A stretch of DNA of 7,251 bases from positions 1 to 7,251 of the forward strand of contig SEBM01000206.1 of NCBI GenBank assembly GCA_004296145.1, given 5' to 3'. The translations under genes were made by a program, and so were the position numbers. Position 1 is the stretch's first letter, and every line of letters starts with the position of its first letter. Below are positions 1 to 5,895 of the stretch, in pieces. A model generated the notes under the pieces. It was not told the DNA's origin. It worked only from the letters and a program-made list of their open reading frames with translations, and made no database searches. This DNA comes from Flavobacterium sp. GTDB taxonomy: Bacteria > Bacteroidota > Bacteroidia > Flavobacteriales > Flavobacteriaceae.

Positions 1-74
1 ATGTTGAACCGTTTTTATAATAGTAAAAGTCCGTTTTGTTTTGATGTTTTTTTATATTCGAAGGCAGAAAACGA

Positions 75-95
75 AAAACTGCAAATTATATTTGC
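75..95 (+). promoter_or_regulatory. Candidate operator/promoter upstream of speA: shared 14-bp word plus dyad
   Basis: Positions 75-88 read AAAACTGCAAATTA, identical over 14 bp to 1581-1594 upstream of the DHS-like gene. The word runs into a 15-bp near-palindrome, GCAAAT-TAT-ATTTGC (81-95). Positions 87-94, TATATTTG, match the Bacteroidetes -7 consensus TAnnTTTG exactly, but no TTG -33 box lies at the usual distance upstream. The element ends about 80 bp before the speA start. It could be a regulator site, a promoter, or both overlapping. The word and dyad are seen directly; the function is inferred. Confidence 0.35.
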
Positions 96-106
96 CAATA
101 TCAGGG

Positions 107-135
107 TTTGAATTTTAGATTTAGCAATAGATTTA
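107..135 (+). promoter_or_regulatory. Alternative candidate promoter for speA
   Basis: TTTG (107-110) is followed after 17 bp by TAGATTTA (128-135), one mismatch from the Bacteroidetes -7 box TAnnTTTG at an accepted spacing for the -33/-7 pair. This would place transcription start about 30 bp before the speA ATG. In such AT-rich DNA, near-matches are common, so it competes with the perfect -7-like box at 87-94. Confidence 0.25.
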
Positions 136-172
136 CTAAATTTAAATAACGAATTAAAATATTGAAATATAA

Positions 173-1576
173 ATGAATACAAAATATTCTGATCTAATTA
201 ATCAAACCTACTACTTTCCTCAAACGGAATTTAAATTAAACAAAGACAACTTACAATTTCACAATATTGATTTGATGAAATTAGTTGAGCAATACGGTAC
301 CCCATTAAAATTTACATATTTACCTCAGATTTCAGAGAACATTAATAAGGCAAAAGCCTGGTTCAGAAAATCGATGGAGAAAAATAAATACGAAGCTAAA
401 TATTATTATTGCTATTGTACAAAAAGCTCTCATTTTGAATATATCATGAATGAAGCTTTCAAAAACAATATCCATATTGAAACTTCTTCTGCTTTTGACG
501 TAAATATTGTAGAAAATTTATTGGAAAACGGTAAAATCAACAAAAGTACTTATGTCATTTGTAATGGTTTTAAAAGAGATGAATATGTTGCCAATATTGC
601 CAGATTAATCAATAACGGACATAAAAACACTATTCCGATCATTGATAATTATGAAGAACTTGATCTTCTTCAGGCGGAAATAAAAGGAAAATTCAAAATC
701 GGAATTCGTATAGCAGCCGAAGAAGAACCTAAATTTGAGTTCTATACATCAAGATTAGGGATTGGTTACAAGAATATAGTTTCGTTTTATAAAAAGCAAA
801 TTCAGGAAAATGATAAACTGGAGCTTAAAATGCTTCACTTTTTTATCAATACCGGAATAAATGATACATCATATTATTGGAATGAGTTGGTAAAATGTAT
901 TAAAGTATACATTGCGCTAAAAAGAGAATGCCCTACCCTTGATGGTTTGAACATCGGAGGAGGTTTCCCTATCAAAAATTCATTGGCTTTTGAATATGAT
1001 TACCAATATATGATTGATGAAATCATTAATCAGATTAAAATTGCTTGTGATGAAGCAGAAGTTGATGTTCCGAATATTTTCACAGAATTTGGATCATTTA
1101 CAGTTGGTGAAAGCGGCGGTGCCATTTATCAGATTTTGTATCAAAAACAACAAAATGACAGAGAAAAATGGAATATGATTGATTCTTCTTTCATTACTAC
1201 TCTTCCTGATACATGGGCAATCAATAAACGTTTTATAATGTTGGCAATTAATCGCTGGAATGACACGTATGAGCGGGTTTTGTTAGGTGGACTGACTTGT
1301 GATAGTGATGATTATTACAATTCGGAGCAAAATATGAACGCCATCTATTTGCCAAAATATAGCAAAGAAAAACCTTTATACATTGGTTTCTTTAATACTG
1401 GTGCATATCAGGAAACAATTGGCGGATACGGAGGATTACATCACTGTCTGATTCCACAGCCAAAGCATATATTGATCGATCGTGATGAGAATGGCATTCT
1501 GGCAACAGAAGTTTTCTCAGAACAACAGACCTCAGATGACGTTCTGAAAATTTTAGGTTACAAGAAAAAAATGTAA
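173..1576 (+). CDS. speA: Short-form biosynthetic arginine decarboxylase (PLP fold III), 467 aa
   Basis: This enzyme should decarboxylate arginine to agmatine with pyridoxal phosphate, the first step of arginine-derived polyamine synthesis in the cytoplasm. The presumed PLP lysine is K84 in YCTKSSH, matching YPIKVNQ of E. coli SpeA. LNIGGGFPI (259-267) is the glycine-rich phosphate loop and E305 fits the pyridine-binding Glu. LTCDSDD (374-380) carries the cross-subunit catalytic Cys376-Asp377. GFFNTGAYQE (405-414) matches GFFMVGAYQE near the E. coli SpeA active site and favours arginine over diaminopimelate or carboxynorspermidine decarboxylases. At 467 aa it is far shorter than E. coli SpeA (about 658 aa), lacking the inserted helical and extended C-terminal regions. 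By eye, the PLP-stacking His and phosphate-binding Arg of the wider fold are replaced by F224 and S308. The ATG at 173 sits in an A/T-rich leader without Shine-Dalgarno, normal for Flavobacterium. The family is firm; arginine specificity is likely but not proven. Confidence 0.86.
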   Translation: MNTKYSDLINQTYYFPQTEFKLNKDNLQFHNIDLMKLVEQYGTPLKFTYLPQISENINKAKAWFRKSMEKNKYEAKYYYCYCTKSSHFEYIMNEAFKNNIHIETSSAFDVNIVENLLENGKINKSTYVICNGFKRDEYVANIARLINNGHKNTIPIIDNYEELDLLQAEIKGKFKIGIRIAAEEEPKFEFYTSRLGIGYKNIVSFYKKQIQENDKLELKMLHFFINTGINDTSYYWNELVKCIKVYIALKRECPTLDGLNIGGGFPIKNSLAFEYDYQYMIDEIINQIKIACDEAEVDVPNIFTEFGSFTVGESGGAIYQILYQKQQNDREKWNMIDSSFITTLPDTWAINKRFIMLAINRWNDTYERVLLGGLTCDSDDYYNSEQNMNAIYLPKYSKEKPLYIGFFNTGAYQETIGGYGGLHHCLIPQPKHILIDRDENGILATEVFSEQQTSDDVLKILGYKKKM

Positions 1577-1580
1577 AAAT

Positions 1581-1626
1581 AAAACTGCAAATTAAATGTT
1601 AATAAATTTAAAATTATTAATTTGCA
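1581..1626 (+). promoter_or_regulatory. Candidate operator between speA and the DHS-like gene
   Basis: The word AAAACTGCAAATTA (1581-1594) repeats the motif upstream of speA. TGCAAATTAA (1586-1595) and TTAATTTGCA (1617-1626) form a perfect 10-bp inverted repeat around a 21-nt spacer. A second AT-only repeat, TTAATAA (1599-1605) / TTATTAA (1614-1620), overlaps the right arm, so the two hairpins exclude each other. No T-run follows, so a standard intrinsic terminator for speA is unlikely. TTAATTTG (1617-1624) is one mismatch from TAnnTTTG. The 109-bp gap therefore seems to hold control elements and perhaps a second promoter. Confidence 0.35.
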
Positions 1627-1658
1627 TGTATCGTAAAAAGGTTAAAATCTTTTAATTC

Positions 1659-1685
1659 AAAAAAAAATAAAAAAACAAAAACAAA
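1659..1685 (+). promoter_or_regulatory. A-rich translation-initiation leader of the DHS-like gene
   Basis: The 27 nt before the ATG contain 24 A, one T, two C and no G, so no Shine-Dalgarno pairing is possible. Flavobacteria are known to start translation with little use of the anti-SD sequence and to favour A at positions just upstream of the start. This strongly A-rich leader supports 1686 as the true start and suggests efficient translation. Confidence 0.5.
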
Positions 1686-2654
1686 ATGAAAGGACCAATC
1701 AGTCAGTTTATTGAAAAACATTATTTACACTTTAATTCTGCGTCACTGGTTGATGCAGCCAAAGCATACGAAGAACAATTAGCAAGTGGGGCTAAAATGC
1801 TTGTAAGCATGGCTGGAGCAATGAGTACTGCAGAAATTGGTAAAATTTTCGCTGAGATAATTAGACAAGATAAAGTACAAATTATTTCATGTACTGGAGC
1901 CAATCTAGAAGAAGACATTATGAATTTAGTTGCTCATTCACATTATGAAAGAGTACCTAACTATCGTGATTTGACACCAGAAGACGAATGGGCTTTGCTT
2001 GAAAGAGGTTTAAACCGTGTTACAGATACTTGTATCCCGGAGCATGAAGCTTTTAGACGTTTGCAGAAACACATTTACAAAATATGGAAAGATGCAGATG
2101 ATAAAGGAGAACGTTATTTTCCACATGAATTCATGTATAAAATGCTATTATCAGGTGTTTTAGAAGAATATTACGAAATTGACTTAAAAGATAGCTGGAT
2201 GTATGCAGCAGCAGAGAAAAACCTGCCTATTATCGTTCCGGGTTGGGAAGATAGTACAATGGGTAATATTTTTGCTTCATATGTAATTAAAGGTGAATTA
2301 AAAGCATCTACAATGAAATCAGGTATTGAGTACATGACTTTCCTTGCAGACTGGTATTCAAAAAACAGCCAAAACGGTATTGGATTTTTCCAAATTGGTG
2401 GTGGTATTGCAGGAGATTTTCCAATTTGCGTTGTACCAATGTTATATCAGGATATGGAAATGCATGACGTTCCTTTCTGGAGCTATTTCTGCCAAATTTC
2501 AGATTCTACAACTAGTTACGGTTCTTATTCAGGAGCAGTTCCTAATGAAAAAATTACGTGGGGTAAATTAGATATCAAAACCCCTAAATTTATTATCGAG
2601 TCGGATGCTACAATTGTTGCACCGTTAATTTTTGCCTATTTATTAGATTTATAG
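1686..2654 (+). CDS. Deoxyhypusine synthase-family protein, probable bacterial polyamine synthase, 322 aa
   Basis: True DHS transfers an aminobutyl group from spermidine to a lysine of eIF5A through an enzyme-lysine imine and NAD. Bacteria lack eIF5A, so a small-molecule polyamine product such as homospermidine is more likely. Landmarks: the NAD-loop counterpart CTGANLEED (69-77); PGWEDSTMGN (185-194), matching the human segment with Asp238 and Asp243; a GGG turn at 238-240; and GSYSGAVPNEKITWGK (279-294), matching human GSDSGARPDEAVSWGK. K294 is therefore the imine-forming lysine (human Lys329), and E288 and W292 match Glu323 and Trp327. By eye, three spermidine-binding residues are changed: Asp243 to N194, His288 to D244, Asp316 to Y281. 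It is full length or slightly short (human DHS about 369 aa), with no frame break. It lies 109 bp after speA and 9 bp before the acidic-protein gene. The fold is certain; substrate and product are inferred. Confidence 0.88.
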   Translation: MKGPISQFIEKHYLHFNSASLVDAAKAYEEQLASGAKMLVSMAGAMSTAEIGKIFAEIIRQDKVQIISCTGANLEEDIMNLVAHSHYERVPNYRDLTPEDEWALLERGLNRVTDTCIPEHEAFRRLQKHIYKIWKDADDKGERYFPHEFMYKMLLSGVLEEYYEIDLKDSWMYAAAEKNLPIIVPGWEDSTMGNIFASYVIKGELKASTMKSGIEYMTFLADWYSKNSQNGIGFFQIGGGIAGDFPICVVPMLYQDMEMHDVPFWSYFCQISDSTTSYGSYSGAVPNEKITWGKLDIKTPKFIIESDATIVAPLIFAYLLDL

Positions 2655-2663
2655 TATATTTTT

Positions 2664-3074
2664 ATGAAAAGAGTTATAGTAGACTACGCCAAATTAACTA
2701 ATGAAATTTTAAACCTTTTGGTTGAAAAATTTCCTGACGGTTATGATGATTCGGATGTAATCCGTTTTAGAAACGCTAAAAACGAATTAATAGAAGCTGT
2801 TGAAGTTCGTACTGAAGATACTATTTATTTAGTAAAAATTAGTACTAAACTTGCTGACAGAATTGAAAACTTCGATGAAGATGACGATATCGATCTTGAT
2901 GTTGATACAATCGAACCAGTAAAAGGTCTTGATCTTGATGATGCTGATGACGACGATGATGATGACGATGACAATCTTGATAAACCAGATACTGACGGTG
3001 GAGATGATGACGATGATGAAGACAAAGACGATGATATTGCTGATGACGACGATGACGAAGATGATGAAGATTAA
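2664..3074 (+). CDS. Small protein with conserved-looking N-terminus and Asp-rich tail, 136 aa, function unknown
   Basis: I recognise no functional domain. Residues 1-65 look like a small folded unit, with an amphipathic stretch KLTNEILNLLVEKFPDGY (10-27) and strand-like IEAVEVRT and TIYLVKIS. I recall similar flavobacterial proteins, sometimes labelled DNA primase in databases, but no primase motif is visible. Residues 71-136 are low complexity: 44 of 66 are Asp or Glu (39 Asp), with only three lysines. The tail should be disordered and very negatively charged; no signal peptide or membrane segment is seen. The start is 9 bp after the DHS-like stop and a strong terminator follows the stop, so it is probably co-transcribed as the last gene of the unit. 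A histone-like or polyamine-binding polyanion, or a nucleic-acid mimic, are guesses only. Codon-by-codon readability supports a real gene despite the repetitive end. Confidence 0.78.
   Translation: MKRVIVDYAKLTNEILNLLVEKFPDGYDDSDVIRFRNAKNELIEAVEVRTEDTIYLVKISTKLADRIENFDEDDDIDLDVDTIEPVKGLDLDDADDDDDDDDDNLDKPDTDGGDDDDDEDKDDDIADDDDDEDDED
2937..3071 (+). repeat. Imperfect GAT/GAC triplet tract encoding the poly-Asp tail
   Basis: The 3' end of the acidic-protein gene is built mainly of GAT and GAC codons with some GAA, broken near 2967-3005 and 3018-3030. GAT and GAC are mixed rather than repeated perfectly, which suggests selection on the protein rather than simple slippage. Its opposite strand gives a spurious poly-serine reading frame. 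Confidence 0.7.
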
Positions 3075-3096
3075 TAAATCATCTTTTATATAAATT

Positions 3097-3126
3097 AAAG
3101 GAACTCTGATCAGGGTTCCTTTTTTT
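3097..3126 (+). terminator. Intrinsic terminator after the acidic-protein gene
   Basis: AAAGGAACTC (3097-3106) pairs with GGGTTCCTTT (3113-3122), a 10-bp stem with one G-T pair and a TGATCA loop, followed by further T to 3126. It lies 22 bp after the stop at 3074 and separates the polyamine cluster from recQ. Confidence 0.88.
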
Positions 3127-3192
3127 ATTGAGTAAATAATTAATTTATATATAAGAAAAATACTATTTTTATAGCTTTAAAATATAAGCCAA

Positions 3193-5313
3193 ATGAATTC
3201 AGAAATACTGCATGCCAAATTAAAAGAAAATTTTGGATTTGAAAAATTCAGACCTAATCAGGAAACTATCATCAATACGATACTTTCTGGTCAGGATACG
3301 TTGGCTATTATGCCAACCGGTGGCGGTAAATCTATTTGTTTTCAATTACCGGCATTAGTATTGCCCGGAATTACAATTGTAATTTCCCCATTAATTGCCT
3401 TAATGAAAGATCAGGTTGACAGTTTAAAAACAAACGGAATTTCAGCTTGTTTTATTAATAGCAGCCAATCTAGTCAGGAACAGCAATTCTATATAGACAA
3501 TTTGAAATCTAATACTTTTAAATTAGTTTATGTTGCTCCTGAAAGCTTATCGTATTTAGATAATGTTTTTAATGAATTAAATGTAAGTTTAATTGCTATA
3601 GACGAAGCGCACTGTATTTCGTCGTGGGGTCATGATTTTCGTCCGGCTTACACCAATTTGGGGTATTTAAAAAGCCGCTTCCCTTCTACTCCGGTTCTTG
3701 CTTTGACTGCAACAGCAGATAAAGCCACACGAACTGATATTACAAAACAATTAAATTTAAAAAATCCTAAAACCTTTGTAGCTTCATTCGATAGGAAAAA
3801 TTTGAGTCTTGAAGTTCGGCCAGCTTTAGATAGGGTCAAACAAATAATTGATTTTATTGAAGATAAACCAAACGAATCTGGTATCATATATTGTCTTAGC
3901 AGAAAAAATACTGAAGAACTGGCTGCCAAACTTCAAAAAAATGGTATTTCTGCAAAAGCATATCACGCTGGCTTAGATAATAATTTGCGTGCCAAAACAC
4001 AGGATGAATTTATAAACGATGATTGTCAGGTGGTTTGTGCTACGATAGCGTTTGGTATGGGAATCGACAAATCAAATGTGCGCTGGGTTATTCACTATAA
4101 TCTTCCAAAAAATATTGAAGGTTATTATCAGGAAATTGGCCGTGCCGGACGCGACGGTTTACCTTCTGAAACTATTTTATTTGAAAGTTATGCTGATGTG
4201 ATTCAATTACAGAAATTTGCCTCTGAGGGATTGAACTCCGATGTGCAATTAGCTAAATTAGAAAGAATGAAACAGTATGCGGATGCCTTAAGTTGCCGCA
4301 GAAAAATTTTACTTTCTTATTTTGGTGAATTGGTTACTGAAAATTGCGGCAACTGCGATATATGTAAAAATCCTCCCGTTTTTTTTGACGGAACAATTTT
4401 AGCACAGAAAGCATTGTCAGCGATTAGCCGTTTAAAAGAATCTGAGCCCTTGGCTGTTATTGTAGATTTTTTAAGAGGCTCGAGAAACGCGTATATCTAT
4501 GAAAAAAATTATCAAACGCTAAAAACGTACGGAATTGGAACTGATATTTCCTGGTATGACTGGAATCAGTATTTAATTCAGTTGATTAATTTGGGATATT
4601 GCGAAATTGCTTTTCATCAGCATAATAAAATTTTGCTCACTCCTTTTGCAAAAAAAGTGTTATTTGAAGGTGAAAAAGTAAAACTTACAACAGTAGTTAA
4701 AAAAGTAATTGACAAAACCGAAATTAAAGAGGTAAAAACAAAAGCTGTAAAAAACTCTCTTTTTGAGACACTTAGAAAATTGCGATACGAAATTGCACAA
4801 GAGGAAGAGGTTCCTGCTTATGTAATTTTTAGCGATGCTGCATTGAGACAAATGGAAATCATCAGACCGATAAGTGACGAAGAATTTTTAACAGTTGATG
4901 GAGTTGGTAAAGTTAAACTCGAAAAATATGGTGCTGAATTTATCAAAGCAATAATTGAATTTGAGAGAAATAAATCTGTTGTAAAAAAGGAGAAAAAAAA
5001 CAGCACTTACAAAAAAACGTTAGAGTTATTTGAAAGTGGGCTTTCTGTAGATGAAATCGCAGAGCGAAGAGATGTAGGCCGTACAACAATTATTTCGCAT
5101 TTGGCTAAACTGTATGTTGATGGACATGATTTGGATTTAACTCAATTCATTTCTGAAGACGAAATTATAAAGATAGAAAAAGCACAAATAGCATTAGAAA
5201 AACCAAATGCCTTAAAGCCTTATTTTGATTATTTTGAAGAAAAGCTTTCTTATGATAAAATTAGATTTGGACTTGCTTTTATAGAACGAAAACATCAAAA
5301 TATATTGAGTTAA
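3193..5313 (+). CDS. recQ: ATP-dependent DNA helicase RecQ, 706 aa
   Basis: RecQ is a 3'-to-5' DNA helicase acting in recombination and replication-fork repair. The helicase core is complete: motif 0 FRPNQ (19-23), Walker A MPTGGGKS (40-47, K46), motif Ia SPLIALMKDQ (65-74), DEAH (137-140), the RecQ aromatic loop SSWGHDFRPAY (143-153), motif III TAT (172-174), motif V around ATIAFGMGIDKSNV (283-296) and motif VI QEIGRAGRDG (313-322). The zinc site is C368, C385, C388 and C391, the same 17-3-3 spacing as E. coli RecQ. An RQC winged-helix region follows (about 400-490), then HRDC (about 522-591). Residues about 604-695 resemble the C-terminal helix-turn-helix (HTH_40-like) found in some RecQ proteins, explaining the extra length over E. 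coli (609 aa). The ATG at 3193 gives the expected short N-terminus. It has its own transcription unit between two terminators; upstream 3127-3192 is very AT-rich with no clean promoter match. Confidence 0.97.
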   Translation: MNSEILHAKLKENFGFEKFRPNQETIINTILSGQDTLAIMPTGGGKSICFQLPALVLPGITIVISPLIALMKDQVDSLKTNGISACFINSSQSSQEQQFYIDNLKSNTFKLVYVAPESLSYLDNVFNELNVSLIAIDEAHCISSWGHDFRPAYTNLGYLKSRFPSTPVLALTATADKATRTDITKQLNLKNPKTFVASFDRKNLSLEVRPALDRVKQIIDFIEDKPNESGIIYCLSRKNTEELAAKLQKNGISAKAYHAGLDNNLRAKTQDEFINDDCQVVCATIAFGMGIDKSNVRWVIHYNLPKNIEGYYQEIGRAGRDGLPSETILFESYADVIQLQKFASEGLNSDVQLAKLERMKQYADALSCRRKILLSYFGELVTENCGNCDICKNPPVFFDGTILAQKALSAISRLKESEPLAVIVDFLRGSRNAYIYEKNYQTLKTYGIGTDISWYDWNQYLIQLINLGYCEIAFHQHNKILLTPFAKKVLFEGEKVKLTTVVKKVIDKTEIKEVKTKAVKNSLFETLRKLRYEIAQEEEVPAYVIFSDAALRQMEIIRPISDEEFLTVDGVGKVKLEKYGAEFIKAIIEFERNKSVVKKEKKNSTYKKTLELFESGLSVDEIAERRDVGRTTIISHLAKLYVDGHDLDLTQFISEDEIIKIEKAQIALEKPNALKPYFDYFEEKLSYDKIRFGLAFIERKHQNILS

Positions 5314-5315
5314 AT

Positions 5316-5350
5316 AAAAAATCCTGTGAACAAATTCACAGGATTTTTTT
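5316..5350. terminator. Bidirectional intrinsic terminator between recQ and the dinB-family gene
   Basis: AAAAAATCCTGTGAA (5316-5330) and TTCACAGGATTTTTT (5335-5349) form a 15-bp stem with a CAAA loop; T-runs arise on either strand from the AT-rich base. It begins 3 bp after the recQ stop and ends 12 bp from the stop of the opposing gene, so it should stop transcription from both sides. Confidence 0.9.
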
Positions 5351-5361
5351 GTTATTTTCGA

Positions 5362-5877
5362 TTATAAATATCTCTCTTGAAAAACTTTTTGGTGATGTTT
5401 TTGATGGCCAATAATTACAAAACCCAACGCACGAACTGAAATTTGATTGTTTGAAGCAGTTCCAATTGCTTTAAGTTGTTCTTCAGATAAACTTTTATAA
5501 AACAATAAATTTGAGTGTCTTAACGCAGAAAACTCTGTCAGTAAATCCTGGATGCTTCTTCCGTTTGCATTAGTGTTCTGGGCGTAATCATTCTCTTCAA
5601 AACCTGGTAAAGGAGTTTTGTCAAATCTTGAAAATCGTAAAGCGCGGTAAGCAAAAATACGTTCAGCATCTATCAAATGCTGGATAATATCTTTGATTGT
5701 CCACTTACCTTCTGCATAGCGATAATCAAATTTGTCCATTGGAAGATTTTGTACAAATCGGATAAAATCGTGTAAAGAAATTTCTAAGTCCTCAATCAAT
5801 TTACCATCTCCGGCTTGCGCAATATAAGTTCCAAAATTCCCTGAATATTCGTTTTCTAATAATTGACTTCTATTCAT
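5362..5877 (-). CDS. DinB-family (DinB_2-like) putative metal-dependent protein, 171 aa
   Basis: DinB/YfiT-like proteins form a four-helix bundle that usually binds a divalent metal through three histidines. Some act in thiol transfer (bacillithiol or mycothiol S-transferases) or metal-dependent hydrolysis; most are uncharacterised. Here the helix KWTIKDIIQHLIDAERIFAYR (58-78) supplies H67 with the usual W..k(D/E)...H(L/I)...E pattern, and the C-terminal GHQKHHQKVFQERYL (157-171) gives H158 and H162 (HxxxH), with H161 as an extra. Length fits the family. There is no signal peptide or membrane segment, so it is cytoplasmic. The name comes from B. subtilis DinB and implies no link to DNA polymerase IV, also called DinB. 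It starts 18 bp after the ppc stop and is probably co-transcribed from upstream of ppc. The exact reaction cannot be read from sequence. Confidence 0.87.
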   Translation of the reverse strand: MNRSQLLENEYSGNFGTYIAQAGDGKLIEDLEISLHDFIRFVQNLPMDKFDYRYAEGKWTIKDIIQHLIDAERIFAYRALRFSRFDKTPLPGFEENDYAQNTNANGRSIQDLLTEFSALRHSNLLFYKSLSEEQLKAIGTASNNQISVRALGFVIIGHQKHHQKVFQERYL

Positions 5878-5895
5878 TTTTATAAGATTTAAAGA

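Noticed and set aside
1..111. A 36-codon open frame starting with ATG at position 1
   Set aside because: It encodes no recognisable protein, has no visible upstream context and ends at TGA just before the candidate speA control region. It could be chance or the end of a gene, and cannot be supported.
1577..1685. Remnant of an agmatinase gene between speA and the DHS-like gene
   Set aside because: The 109 bp are low-complexity AT-rich DNA without readable protein sequence, so no pseudogene can be claimed.
2344..2571. Plus-strand open frame overlapping the DHS-like gene
   Set aside because: It lies entirely inside a well-supported gene in another frame and its translation matches nothing I recognise.
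2825..3025. Minus-strand frame rich in serine
   Set aside because: It is the complement of the GAT/GAC tract (ATC/GTC read in another frame as TCA/TCG/TCC) inside the acidic-protein gene, with no independent support.
3648..5006. Minus-strand open frames inside recQ
   Set aside because: They are short, low in recognisable content and fully overlapped by an intact RecQ with all motifs in order.
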